Shown here: one piece after another, positions 45,276 through 56,666 of the stretch
Position numbering within the stretch: position 1 is the first letter of the stretch
How the letters are laid out: each line of letters begins with the position of its first letter
Source of the DNA: Prorocentrum cordatum
Lineage: Eukaryota; Sar; Dinophyceae; Prorocentrales; Prorocentraceae
NCBI GenBank assembly: GCA_963575745.1
Contig: CAUYUJ010010502.1
Location: 90,383 to 154,382, forward strand
Direction: 5' to 3'
Length of the DNA stretch: 64,000 nucleotides
Made by a program: the position numbers and the translations under genes
The notes under the pieces: model-generated
The model's database searches: none
What the model saw: the letters and a program-made list of their open reading frames with translations, nothing else
What the model was told of the DNA's origin: nothing

Positions 45276-46225
45276 TTATGCTAACGGAGTTCCCCACATA
45301 AAGGGATTAACGGTTTCGTGGGACCCATTTTCTTGATGCCCTCCTCGCGACGCAGGAGGGGTGGGAGGGGCACGAAACCATGTAAATAGTATGGTATTCC
45401 GATACCCTCCTCGCTCAGGCGGGGCCTCCCTGGAGGGGTGGGAGGGGCACGAAACCAGTAAATAGTATGGTATTCCGATACCCTCCTCGCTCAGGCGGGG
45501 CCTCCCTGGAGGGGTGGGAGGGGCACGACACCATGTAAATAGTATGGTATTCCGATGCCCTCCTCGCTCAGGCGGGGCCTCCCTGGAGGGGTGGGAGGGG
45601 CACGAAACCATGTAAATAGTATGGTATTCCGATACCCTCCTCGCTCAGGCGGGGCCTCCCTGGAGGGGTGGGAGGGGCACGAAACCATGTAGTAGTATGG
45701 TATTCCGGATACCCTCCTCGCTCAGGCGGGGCCTCCCTGGAGGGGTGGGAGGGGCACGAAACCATGTAAATAGTATGGTTTTCCGATACCCTCCTCGCTC
45801 AGGCGGGGCCCTCCTGGAGGGGTGGGAGGGGCACGAAACAATGTAAATAGTATGGTTTTCCGATACCCTCCTCGCTCAGGCGGCGCCTCCCTGGAGGTGT
45901 GGGAATGGGAGGGGCACGAAACCATGTAAATAGTATGGTATTCCGATACCCTCCTCGCTCAGGCGGGGCCTCCCTGGAGGTGTGGGAGGGGCACGAAACC
46001 ATGTAAATAGTATGGTATTCCGATACCCTCCTCGCTCAGGCGGGGCCTCCCTGGAGGGGTGGGAGGGGCACGAAACCATGCAAATATTATGGTATTCCGA
46101 TACCCTCCTCGCTCAGGCGGGGCCTCCCTGGAGGGGTGGGAGGGGCACGAAACCATGTAAATAGTATGGTATTCCGATACCCTCCTCGCTCAGGCGGGGC
46201 CTCCCTGGAGGGGTGGGAGGGGCAA
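45276..46225 (+). repeat. 77-bp satellite, leader and block 2 (about 11 units)
   Basis: The leader (45276-45360) and 77-bp units are identical in kind to block 1. Confidence 0.95.
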
Positions 46226-46427
46226 TGATATGGTATGGTATGCTATGGTACGCCATGGTATGGTATGGTACGGTATGGTACGTATGGTGTGGTTTGGTAT
46301 GGTATGGTATGGTATGTGTGGTAGGAACTATGGTATGGTATGGTGTGTGTGGTAGGAATAATATTGTGCTGTATGGAAGATGGAGCGGGAGGTGGGTGGG
46401 AAGGAGAAGGTGTTCTGGGAAAACACG
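46226..46427 (+). repeat. atggt pentamer tract and block 2 tail
   Basis: Same order as at 45116-45275, ending gttctgggaaaa. Confidence 0.85.
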
Positions 46428-46488
46428 AACCCCACTCAGGATGTGGGGAACAAGAACCCCACTCAGGATGTGGGGAAAAACAAAAAGG

Positions 46489-46607
46489 TCCGCGCGGATT
46501 TCTCGGATCTGCGCTGGACCACCCTCCCTGGCACGCGGAGCGCGCCACGGGCGGCGCAAGAGGCGCCGCCAGGGGGGTCCAGCGCGGATCCGAGAAATCC
46601 GCGCGGA
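46489..46607. mobile_element. Hairpin TIR element with ~37-bp arms
   Basis: The left arm starts tccgcgcggatttctcggat. The right arm read backwards starts tccgcgcggatttctcggat as well, and both go on to cgcgctggacc with one mismatch. About 45 bp lie between, itself holding ggcggcgc...gcgccgcc. Probably a MITE. Confidence 0.7.
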
Positions 46608-47020
46608 GCTCCGAGTTTTTATGTTTTTATGTCGTTCTTCGTTCCCCGAAAAACAGCGAACAAGAACTGAGTATTTTCTCAGGGTGGAGGGCTCAGGGGG
46701 AAATCCAGATGGGCTTCTTGCACCACGAAAACCAATCCGTCTTGTGATTCACCTTTTACAGATTCAAGCCTCGGACATCCATCGACACGGCATCTCAGAT
46801 TTCACCCTCTGCCCTCCGCCAACAGGAAATGCTCGGAAGAAAACGGTCACCTCGGCGGGCGCCGCGTCGGCGCCGCAGGCGAACATGATGTTCATGGCGG
46901 CCGCCGCCGCTCGAGCGGGCTCCCGCGCCGGACACGGGTGGGGGGAGGCCAGGCCTGACGCGTCTCGCAGGCTTCAGCCACAGGGAGCTGAGCCACAGCG
47001 GCCACGGGCCCGGGAAGGGG

Positions 47021-47200
47021 CCTGGGCTTCGGTCGGGCACGTCCGCCTACTGGCGGATTTGGGGGCGAGAAAGAATAACAAATATTCACAAAATGCTCCC
47101 AAATAGTCAAACGAGAACTCAACAACTCGTCCCCGGACTATGTTTGGAATATTTTTGAATACTCCTCCTGTCGAGGGGCAGGCCCGACTTAAGCCTGGGG
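47021..47200 (-). mobile_element. MITE-like TIR element, family A copy 2
   Basis: The left end ggtcgggcacgtccgcctac and the right end read backwards (agtcgggcctgcccctcgac) pair. The interior attcaaaaatattcc matches the opposite end of the copy at 12559-12732, so orientation is reversed. Confidence 0.7.
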
Positions 47201-47224
47201 TTGCGAGGCGGACTGCGTCCAAAT

Positions 47225-47880
47225 GGTAAATGTATGTTTTCAGCCAGAGATTTAGATAACCCCGCGGCTTAACCAGCCGGCACTAACTGTGGGGCGGCAG
47301 TGTCGGGTCGGGGGGAGCAGGCAGAAGAATCATCCCCCCTCCCACCCTGCAGACGCCCTCTCACTCTCCTCGCCCCTCGCCCGCCCCCTGGCCAGGCGGG
47401 TGGCCCACACTTGCTCCCTGGAGGGCGTTTTGTTTACAGATTGTCCTGGGCGTCCCGTCTGGCAAAAAGGAGGCTCGAGCTGACGCCGAAGGCGGCCCAT
47501 TAACTCCGCAGCAGTCTTGCAGGGTTGGCGAGCTGGGCGGCCTTGCCGGGGGAAGCTGAGGGCGTGCTTCAGTCGGGAAGCGACCCAGAGGCCAGTTGCA
47601 ACTTCTGCTTCACAGTCGTGGGACAGCCCTATCCCCTTGGGCGCGAGCGGATGGGCCACGTCACAGCCTCAAGCTGATGCTCATGCTTCGCAGCCGTGGG
47701 GCGACCCAGGGGCCAGCAGTAGCTTGTACCTCACAGTCGTGGGGCAGCCCTTTGGGCGAAAGTTAATAGGCTATGCCGTGACTGGGACTTCAATAAGCAT
47801 AGTTACCCGTTGACGGGGGCAAGGACCCAGACCCATTTGGATCATACAGATTCGTAGGGCACGCGCATGGTAATGCTTTA
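47225..47880. other. No gene recognised
   Basis: Contains repeated cacagtcgtggg-cagcc-like phrases (47610-47760) but no conserved frame. Confidence 0.4.
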
Positions 47881-47909
47881 CCCGTGCCCCAAGAGACAGC
47901 GTTGGCAAT

Positions 47910-47945
47910 CCTCCTCCTCCTCCTCCTCCTCCTCCTCGTCCTCCT
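47910..47945 (+). repeat. CTC microsatellite
   Basis: (CTC)n with GTC ends. Confidence 0.85.
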
Positions 47946-48234
47946 CCTCGCTCTTCGCTCATCTCCGCGCACCGCTGCTCCTCGCCCCCCCTCTCTCCTC
48001 GCTCCCTTCCTCCCTCCACGCGCCCCTCTCCTCGCCCCCCTCCCCCTCTTGAGCCATGCTCTGCGAGCAGCGGCAGGAGGATCGGCAGCACCGGCGGCGG
48101 CGATGATCGTGGCCATGGAGCCCGCTGCGCCTGCCTCGAGGGCGGCGGCTGGCGGCCTCGCTCGAGCATGCGGGGGGCAAGCGTGCGATGGCTTGCCCGT
48201 TCTGCGCTGCAGTGCCATACTGCGGCGTCGTCGC

Positions 48235-48390
48235 CGACAGCCGACTCGCCCTTCTCCGGGCGCCTTCCCGACGGCTCTTCCCGACTCGCTGTTCCACGGG
48301 CGCCTTTCTACGGGCGCCTTCCCAATGGCTTTTCCCGACTCGCCTTCCTACGGGTGCCTTCCCGACTCGCCGATCTACAGGTGCCTCTTT
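48235..48390 (+). repeat. Short minisatellite (cgccttcccgactcgcc)
   Basis: Five to seven irregular copies of cgggcgccttcccgactcgc-type units. Confidence 0.7.
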
Positions 48391-48454
48391 CTCACGCCAG
48401 GATGTGGCAGAATGACGAAGAGGCAGAGGCGGAGACGACAAGCAGGACGCGTGA

Positions 48455-48469
48455 TGTTGTTGTTGTTGT

Positions 48470-48543
<74 letters not shown>

Positions 48544-48735
48544 GTGATGCTGCTGATGATGATGATAATGACGATGACGATGACGTTGATGCTGATGATG
48601 ATGCTGCTGCTGAGGATGAGGATGAGGATGATGATGATGATGCTGATGATGATGTTGATGAAGTTGACGATGCTGAAGATGAAGATGCGCAACAATATGA
48701 TGGTGATGATGACGACGACGAAGATGACGACGACA

Positions 48736-48766
<31 letters not shown>

Positions 48767-48919
48767 TGATGATGATGATGCTGTTGTTGATGATGATGAT
48801 GACGATGGCGATGGTGATGATGATGATGATGCTGATGACGAGGATGATCACCACGATCATGATGATGATGATAGTGATACTGTTCACCATGGTGATACTG
48901 ATAATGATGATGAGGATTG

Positions 48920-48972
<53 letters not shown>

Positions 48973-49080
48973 GTGATGCTGATGATGATGATGGTGATGA
49001 TGATAATGCTGATGCTGATGCTGCTGATGATGATGCTGCTGCTTCGGCTGATGATGTTTATGCTGATGGTGATAATACGT
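48455..49080 (+). repeat. GAT trinucleotide array (~620 bp)
   Basis: Long imperfect (GATGAT/GAC)n. It produces a 304-codon Asp-rich frame on + and His-rich and Ile-rich frames on -. These are not considered genes. Confidence 0.9.
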
Positions 49081-49249
49081 GAATGATGGAAAACGAATGC
49101 CAAGAATGACAAAGGAGAGAAATCTGCTTCCGGGTGAACACGTAACTGCCATACACCTGCATTCTGGGAAGCCGCACGTCGCAGGCCAGGAGGGGCGGGC
49201 GTCTGTCAAACCTCATCGCACTCGATGGACGATGACATTTACAGTGGAG

Positions 49250-49430
49250 GCCAGTCCACAAGAAGCCTTCCACAAGAAATCCAACCCTGAGACCCCAGGA
49301 CGTCCATCGAGCGTTGGTGTGGGAGCGTCGCGCTCTCGACAACACAACCATCGAAACCTAAAGACACCCAGGGTACCCTGGAGGCAGGTAGGATGTTTCT
49401 TGGCATGGGCCTCCACTGTACAAGCAAGCG
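49250..49430 (-). repeat. Dispersed ~175-bp repeat, copy 2
   Basis: Reverse complement of 13000-13175 (cacaagaagccttccacaag, ttggtgtgggagcgtc, cttggcatgggcc). Confidence 0.65.
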
Positions 49431-49434
49431 CGCC

Positions 49435-50450
49435 TTGGAATACGCAGAAGCTGAGGCTGGTACGTACTGCATGCAGATTTCATGTGGCCCGCGGCTGCAA
49501 ATCGACTAACCCTGCTTCAGCATGCGGGTTTGCGAAGTAATGCTCAGCAATTGCCGCAGGGGTCTCAGAAGTGCACGGGTCCCGATACTCAAACCCAGAG
49601 CGCTTGATCACCGATGAAGGCCAAACGCTGACCCGGGCAGCTTCGCCACCAGTGTCAAGGTTTCCGCGCGCATGCGTACCCCATGTGCTCCCCCCCTTGT
49701 GGTGGTCGACCCCAAAACGAAACAGCGAGCGAGCGCGAGCGGAAGGCGTGCCCAGCTCTGCTGCTCAAGCGGATCGTAGCTCCAGCACCTCTCATTATTG
49801 CTCCGCTTCGGCGGGACTCCCTGGCGCCCCTCGAAGGTGTTACATGTGTTGCGTCGGCCGACTTATCAAAACGAGGCATGGTTTCTGCGGCTCCGTGGCG
49901 AACCGCATGGATGGTCGCTTGGAATGTCCCGCAGAGCCCCCCTACCGCGCCTCGGCATTCTCGCGGGGGAGTACGACGCCATGCGGTTCCTTCTGCGCCA
50001 AGCCAAACAGCGCCTCCAAAGCTCACCAGCGCCCGCCCAAAGCGTCGCAGGCTTCACCCAGGGCCTCAACAAAAGACATAGCAAGACCTCTGTCTAGCGA
50101 CCACCCTGGCCAACCGACACGTGGCACACGCCCCTTACAATTCAGTGTTGACCCGTCGATGTTATATGGGTTCGCATATGTTTGCCGTATTGAGCATAAG
50201 ATACATAACATCGTACAGTCACCGGCGAAAGAGACCCACCAGATAGCGACAGTGTCGCTCGCGAAATCGAGGGTGCGAAATTTAAATGCACACCTCCGAC
50301 CTACCTGCTCTTGGCGGTGTTTTGTTTCAAAACTGTTGGCAACTCTTTGCCCCAAGATGATTTCCGCGCGCGGGGCCTGGTTCTACGGCCGCGCGCCTTG
50401 GCAGCCCCCAGGGGGGTTCCGACCTGGTTCTCCCTCCCCTCCCCCTCCCA
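49435..50450. other. About 1 kb with no recognised gene
   Basis: A 373-codon + frame passes through but lacks recognisable motifs and runs into CCT repeats. Treated as non-coding. Confidence 0.35.
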
Positions 50451-50454
50451 TCCC

Positions 50455-50590
50455 CCTTCCTCCTGCCTCCTGCCTCCTGCCTCCTCCTGCCTCTTGCCTC
50501 GTGCCTCATCCTCCTCCTGCCTCCGCCTCCTCCTCCTCCTCCTTTTCCTCCTCCTCCTCCTCCTCCTCCTCTCCTCCTTCTCCTCCACCT
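50455..50590 (+). repeat. CCT/CTG pyrimidine tract
   Basis: cctcctgcctc and (CTC)n repeats. Confidence 0.85.
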
Positions 50591-50778
50591 CCGACGACGA
50601 GACAGAGACAGAGACAGAGAGAGAAAGCGAGAGGAAGGAAAAAGGGGAGTGAGGGAGGCAGGGGGAGGACGCGGAGGAAAACGCAGGAGTAGGAGGCGGA
50701 AGGCGCGGGGGCGGAGGGGGGGGGGAGGGCGACGCGGAGGGTGGCCAAGGGGGGGGGGGGCGGCGGGGGTGCGGAGGG

Positions 50779-51110
50779 CCAAAACAAAAAAAAAAAAAAA
50801 AAAACAAAAAAAAAATAAAAAAAAAAAAAAAAAAACGAAACAAAAACACAACAACAAAAAAACAAAAAAAAAAAAAAAAAAAATACAAACAAAACAAAAA
50901 AAAAAAAAAAACGATAAACAAAAAAAAAAAAAAAAAAAAATAAAAAAAAAAAAAGACACAGAAAATAAAAAAAAAAAACAAAAAAAAAAAAAAAAAAGAA
51001 AACAAAAAAAATAAACAAAAAAAACAAAAGCAAAAAAAAAACAAAACAACAACAAAAAAACAAACAAAAACAAACAGCCAAAGCAAAACAACACAAAGAC
51101 TACACGAAAA
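50779..51110 (+). repeat. A-rich tract (~330 bp)
   Basis: Long A runs broken by single C, G or T, bordered by G-rich DNA on both sides. Complement in kind to the T-rich tract at 32811-33245. Confidence 0.9.
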
Positions 51111-51391
51111 ACAACCAACAACGGGGGGGGAGGAGGGCGGGGGGCGGAGGGGGGGAGAGGATCCTTCTCCAGGCGGTGGGGACCGCCGGGGGCCGCGACG
51201 CGAACACTGCCCGGGGCGCCCCGCGCGCGGCGGAGCCCCAGCGCCGCGAGCGCGTGCGCCGAGCACGCGGCCCCCAGGCTCCCCTCTGCTCGGGGAGGGG
51301 GGGGGGGGGGCGGGGGGCGGCGAGGGCCGCGGGCGGCGGCGGGCACGAGGACCCCCCTGGCACCCCCACGCACGAGACACGAGCGGCGAAC

Positions 51392-51473
51392 ATGTTTCCT
51401 CCTCCTCCTCCTCCTCCTCCTCCTCCCCCTCCTCCTCCTCCTCCTCCTCCTCCTCCTCCTCCTCCTCCTCCGC
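51392..51473 (+). repeat. CCT microsatellite
   Basis: (CCT)n with one CCC interruption. Confidence 0.9.
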
Positions 51474-51479
51474 ATCTCT

Positions 51480-52170
51480 GCACGTATCCGCGCCCTCGCT
51501 GGGGGAGGGGGACGGCCGTTTGGAAGGAGACTGGCCTGGCCCACAGCTGCAGACGAGGCCTGGTCCTTCTAAGAAGCAGGGGTGTTTCTAAGAAGCCTTC
51601 CCACCTCCCCCGTAGCCCCCTCCGAGCGTGGCCGATGTTAGGCTCCGGGGCGCGGCTCCGTGGAGGCACCTCCCGCTCCGCGCGCCTCCGCGGACAGGCG
51701 CCCCGCACCCGTGGGGTCGCGGCCCGGGGGCTGGGCCGGCGAGGCCGCGGGTACGGACATGTCTTGCGCCCGCGAGCGAGGCCTCGACCGAGAAGGATGC
51801 CTTCTGGTTGATCCCGTTGAGGGCCTCTGAGCGACAGTACTTCGTAGGCAGGCTGTTCGGGCGTTATCTGGTGCATCTGCGGACAGCCCAAGGGTGCAGC
51901 GGAGCGCTTATTTCATGGGCGGCCGTGGTCGGGCTCGTCGCTCGGTGGCATTTCGACCGGGGGGTAGGTCGAGGGAAAGGGAGGGTTCGGTGAACTGGGC
52001 AACGGGGGGTCTGGATGTGCCAGGAAGAGATGTTAGGATACTGCTGCGAACTGCCAGCATGTAGCGTAGATTCGGCGCGGGGATCCCCATATGTGCATCT
52101 CTTTCCTGGCACTGTCCTTAATGCGTGTCTGAGCGTGTACTAATATGAATAATTCGGTGTACGACTTGAC
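51480..52170. other. No gene recognised
   Basis: GC-rich to 51830, then mixed sequence; no conserved frame. Confidence 0.35.
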
Positions 52171-52480
52171 CGGAGAATGAATGAACCAGCGTGAGTTTGA
52201 GTGAGAATCAGTCTGAGTATGACTCGCCAAATATGAGCGGGTCTGAATATGAGTCGGTTACAACTGAACCTGGGGATGGGCGAGTCTGAGTATATATATA
52301 CACATTATTATTACTATTACTATTATTATTATTATCATTATGGATAATATGTTTACTAGTAGTATTAATATTACGTATTGCTATTTGTAATATTGTGATT
52401 AGTAATATTATTATTCCTATTCTCATTCTATATAGATTTACTAGAACCATCGTGCGCGCTTCGCGCGCTCTCAGGTTCTA
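52170..52480. repeat. tgagt-rich tract and AT-rich patch
   Basis: gtgagtttgagtgagaatca-type repeats like 19650-19950, followed by an unusually AT-rich stretch (52290-52445) with tattattattattat. Confidence 0.55.
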
Positions 52481-52619
52481 GCAGGCCCCAGTCCTTGACG
52501 AATTTACTGCTCTACTGAAGTAAGTAGTAGACCACAGTCCACGCATACCAATCTGCATTCCGAAAGGCCTTCGAGGAAAATGGTTGTGTAGGGGGGCGGA
52601 GGCCGTATGAATCGGGTTC

Positions 52620-52638
52620 CCAGAAGGCCTTCTGGGAG
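52620..52638. other. Perfect palindrome cccagaaggccttctggg
   Basis: 18-bp perfect palindrome. Confidence 0.75.
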
Positions 52639-52677
52639 CATGGGTTTGGAGCGTCTTGGGGAGCCTGTTAGGGAGTG

Positions 52678-52678
<1 letters not shown>

Positions 52679-52746
<68 letters not shown>
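52679..52746 (+). repeat. CGT trinucleotide microsatellite
   Basis: About 22 perfect CGT/GTC units. Confidence 0.95.
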
Positions 52747-52934
52747 GCGTGTTGCTACGACCCATTCCCGAACCTGACCTTGGGGGTGGCCTAACCTGGC
52801 GCAGCCCCGATTGGCAACAGACCCGACACGTTCCGTCCAAACTGAACGCCAGGTTCGCACGCGCCCAGCACGAAGGGACGGCAGCTGCGGTCGCCAATTG
52901 CCGAGTCCGTACGTTTTACTACGGGGACGGGCTG

Positions 52935-53655
52935 ATTTTTGCCTTTTGAAGGCCCTCGTGGGGCCCTCTTCGGCCATCTTGAAGCCATCTCGGGCCCTCT
53001 TGGGCCTCGCTGAAGCTGTCCTGGGGCCCTCTAGGGCGTCCTCTGGACCCGGAAGTCATGTTCCTGGAGAGGCTTCCGGGAACATGATTTCGAACGGGGC
53101 CCTCTTGGGCCTCCCTGAAGCCGTCTTGGGGGCCTCCTGGGCCAGCTTCGGGGCCTCTTGGGCCGTCTCGGGGGGTTCGGTGAGCCCTACAGGCCGACCC
53201 GTTGGGGCCGTCTGGGGCCCTCTTGGGTCTCTCTTGGGCTGTCTTGGGGCTTTGCGGGGGCGTCTGGGGCACAGCGAAGACGAAGCCAGCGAGTATGCTG
53301 AAAATGTACGTTTTAAAAAAAGGAAAAATGGCAGATGTTTGCCTCTTGAAGGCCCTCTTGGGGCCCTCTTCGGCCATCTTCAAGCCATCTCGGGCCCTTT
53401 TGGGCCTCGCTGGAACTGTCCTGGGGCCCAAGCGGGAGCGCTGGGAGCCTGGAAACCTTGTCCCGGAGAGGCTTCCGGGAACATGATTTCGAACGGGGCC
53501 GTCTTGGGCCTCCCTGAGGCCGTCTTGGGGCCCTCCTGGGCAGGCTTCGGGGCCTCTTGGGCCGTCTCGGGGGGTTCGGTGAGCCCCACAGGCCGACCCT
53601 TTTGGGCCGTCTGGGGCCCTCTTGGGTCTCTCTTGGGCTGTCTTGGGGCTCTCTG
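52935..53655 (+). repeat. GGCC/TCTTGG block 5, as a ~400-bp tandem duplication
   Basis: 52935-53260 and 53335-53655 are direct copies: both have cttcggccatcttgaagcca or a close variant, gaggcttccgggaacatgat and gtgagcccyacaggccgacc. About 1.8 copies. Confidence 0.8.
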
Positions 53656-53659
53656 TGCA

Positions 53660-54045
53660 ATTGTCCCGCTTATGACCACTGCCCTGATAGCAATCCTGAT
53701 AGATGCTACTCTCTTCTCTCTTCTGACAATACGTTGAAATCACTGTAGGGGATGTTGGGCTCGTCTCAAGCTGGTCGTCTATGATAGGGCAGTGTCTGTG
53801 CGATGCTGATCACAATATGGTAGGGAGCAGGATCTGTTTGTTAGCGGGCAGTTCGCTGCTCTGCGTCTCTTGGGCGCACACCAGAAATCCAGCGTCGCTG
53901 TGACGCTGCAAGGTCTTGAGCCAGAACGGTTTCGGTTGAACCTGTTCTGTTTATAATCCGCCGACCCTGTCGGCGTGTGTGAGGGGCTTTTCCGTTCGAG
54001 CCGTCATCTCCGTCATTCTTTGTACTCGTCGTCTCTGTCCTTCCC
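53660..54045. other. No gene recognised
   Basis: Unique sequence before the 152-bp array. Confidence 0.4.
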
Positions 54046-55497
54046 TTTCCCTGGGAGACCTCTTCCCCTGGGCTCCAGCCAAGCCGACCTTGAACAACCT
54101 CGTAATTGAGTCGAAGGGAAGCCCCTTCCCTTTGATCCCTCCCCCGCCGGGAGGGGGGGGTGGGGTAGCGACCCCCCCCCCGGGTCAGATACGACGCCCC
54201 CCCCTGGGACTCCTCTTCCCCTGGGCTCCAGCCAAGCCGACCTTGAGCAACCCCTGGGCTCCAGCCAAGCCGACCTTGAGCAACCTCGTAATTGAGTCGA
54301 AGGGAAGCCCCTTCCCTTTGATCCCTCCCCCGCCGGGAGGGGGGGGGGGGTGTCGACCCCCCCCCGGGTCAGATACGACGCCCCCCCCTGGGACTCCTCT
54401 TCCCCTGGGCTCCAGCCAAGCCGACCTTGAGCAACCTCGTAATTGAGTCGAAGGGAAGCCCCTTCCCTTTGATCCCTCCCCCGCCGGGAGGGGGGGGGGG
54501 GTGTCGACCCCCCCCCCGGGTCAGATACGACGCCCCCCCCTGGGACTCCTCTTCCCCTGGGCTCCAGCCAAGCCGACCTTGAGCAACCTCGTAATTGAGT
54601 CGAAGGGAAGCCCCTTCCCTTTGATCCCTCCCCCGCCGGGAGGGGGGGGGGGGTGTCGACCCCCCCCGGGTCAGATACGACGCCCCCCCCCTGGGACTTT
54701 CTTCCCCTGGCTCCGCCAAGCCGACTTGAGCAACACTCGTAATTGAGCCGAAAAGAAGCCCCTTCCCTTTTCCCCCTCCCCGCCGGGAGGGGGGGGGGGT
54801 GTCGACCCCCCCCCGGGTCGATACGACGCCCCCCCCTGGGACTCCTCTTCCCCTGGGCTCCAGCCAAGCCGACCTTGAGCAACCTCGTAATTGAGTCGAA
54901 GGGAAGCCCCTTCCCTTTGATCCCTCCCCCGCCGGGAGGGGGGGGGGGGTGTCGACCCCCCCCCCGGGTCAGATACGACGCCCCCCCCTGGGACTCCTCT
55001 TCCCCTGGGCTCCAGCCAAGCCGACCTTGAGCAACCTCGTAATTGAGTCGAAGGGAAGCCCCTTCCCTTTGATCCCTCCCCCGCCGGGAGGGGGGGGGGG
55101 TGTCGACCCCCCCCCCGGGTCAGATACGACGCCCCCCCCCTGGGACTCCTCTTCCCCTGGGCTCCAGCCAAGCCGACCTTGAGCAACCTCGTAATTGAGT
55201 CGAAGGGAAGCCCCTTCCCTTTGATCCCTCCCCCGCCGGGAGGGGGGGGGGGGTGTCGACCCCCCCCCCGGGTCAGATACGACGCCCCCCCCTGGGACTC
55301 CTCTTCCCCTGGGCTCCAGCCAAGCCGACCTTGAGCAACCTCGTAATTGAGTCGAAGGGAAGCCCCTTCCCTTTGATCCCTCCCCCGCGGGAGGGGGGGG
55401 GGGGTAGCGACCCCCCCCCCGGGTCAGATACGACGCCCCCCCCTGGGACTCCTCTTCCCCTGGGCTCCAGCCAAGCCGACCTTGAGCAACCTCGTAA
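54046..55497 (+). repeat. ~152-bp tandem array, about 9-10 units
   Basis: The unit contains cctcttcccctgggctccag, cttgagcaacctcgtaattg, ccctcccccgccgggagggg and cccgggtcagatacgacgcc. The ccctcccccgccgggaggg core is self-complementary. One 34-bp partial repeat occurs at 54240-54275. The array ends abruptly at about 55497, next to the copia region. Confidence 0.95.
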
Positions 55498-55778
55498 TCT
55501 CTTGCTGCGCATTGCGAACAGGGTCGGCGGCACCGGCCGTCAGGCCTTCGCAATGTATGTTGCAACTTGTTGCTAGGGAAACGGAGGGCCTACTAAGCAA
55601 GGCTTGCTGAAACCTGGAGTCTTGGGAGGCCCGATTCGCCGGGAAACGCTTGGCTAACATACACGAGGCTCCTTCGGAGCCTGAAGCCTATATCTGTCAC
55701 GCTAGGCCTCTAGGGGCCATCTGTCGTAAGTAGGCTCTGAAGAGGCAGGCTCTGGGCTGTGAATTGCACGCCCAAAAG
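55498..55778. other. Sequence 3' of the minus-strand copia element, possible LTR
   Basis: Non-coding stretch between the RNase H stop and the satellite. An LTR would be expected here, but the opposite LTR is outside the window, so it cannot be confirmed. Confidence 0.35.
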
Positions 55779-56666
55779 CTAAAGATCGATGTTACGGCAT
55801 CGAGACCTGCCTCTGGCAACTGAATTCACAGAAAGCACAGAGCGCGTGAGCGGCTTAATCATGCCCCACAGGGCAGCATCTCCAGCCGGGCTCTCCTTTT
55901 TGTCGGGGTTGTCGCGGGCGTAGTAGATCAGGGCCTCCAGCATAGCATCATCGTCATCGTCTGAGATCGGCTTGCCATGGTCGAGCTTGTCCAGGCCCTC
56001 GGTCTTGCGCTTCCGGGCACTGCGGTGAAGTGGGTCGTCCACGAGTCTCCAGCGTTGGCCTGATCTGAAGAACTCCAGCAAGACCTTGGCGGCACGATCC
56101 TTGGTCAATCCGTCGGCTAACATGGCGTCGCTGTGTACCCAGCGTATCTGGAGGGCCGTCTGCTCCTTCTGCTGTCGAATGCCCAAGCACTCGATGCTCG
56201 TCCGCTTGTCACGTAGTCCGAGACCAGCTGACTCACTCTTCTCGATCGCGTCGTAGCCCGACTTACCGTCTGTGGCAAGTACGCCAGGGCAGGATGAGAT
56301 GGCGTCGTTCACGTGCTGCTTGTTGGTGTAGTCCACTTGGTCGCACTCCAGCTCTTAGATGAACAGTCGCACGTAACTGATCTCGTCCAGGGTCTCCGTC
56401 ATCATCTGGACCTCCGCACTCGTACTGCTTCTGGCCACTCTGGGTAGCTTGCATGATCTCCAAGAGATAGGCGCAACCGTCTCTGTCGAGCCACTCAGGA
56501 AGGACAGGGGGGCCAGAACAACGATTTCTCCGCCTTGGGACTCGCCAGTGATACGGGCGGCCCATGCTGCATCGCCCCAGCCAACCACGGCAATCTGCTC
56601 AATGGCCGGGATGAGCGTGACTACGTCGGCGGTGTCATTCATGGTGCGGATAAGCTTGTTGATCTT
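55779..56666 (-). pseudogene. Copia RNase H
   Basis: It continues the RT frame. IAVVGWGDAAWAARITGE holds the first Asp. SSTSAEVQMMTETLDEISYV holds the Glu. After an in-frame TAA (56355-56357) the frame continues with VLATDGKSGYDAIEKSESA (third Asp) and ends with QIRWVHSDAMLADGLTK, the conserved copia C-terminal motif, and an acidic tail. RNase H removes template RNA during cDNA synthesis. Apart from the single stop all expected motifs are present in the normal order, unlike in the LINE at 7.5-8.05 kb. Confidence 0.78.

Noticed and set aside
43356-46225. CRISPR-like regular array
   Set aside because: The whole 77-bp unit is repeated with no variable spacers, and the organism is eukaryotic; it is a satellite.
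46836-46935. Possible further GTPase exon after gccaacag
   Set aside because: Coding-like composition, but no frame gives a convincing match to the next domain 2 segment and the phase does not fit exon D.
48168-49082. 304-codon Asp-rich frame on + and long His-rich and Ile-rich frames on -
   Set aside because: All are translations of a GAT trinucleotide array; no non-repetitive domain.
50301-51544. Frames with long Phe or Lys runs
   Set aside because: Products of the A-rich tract and neighbouring trinucleotide repeats.
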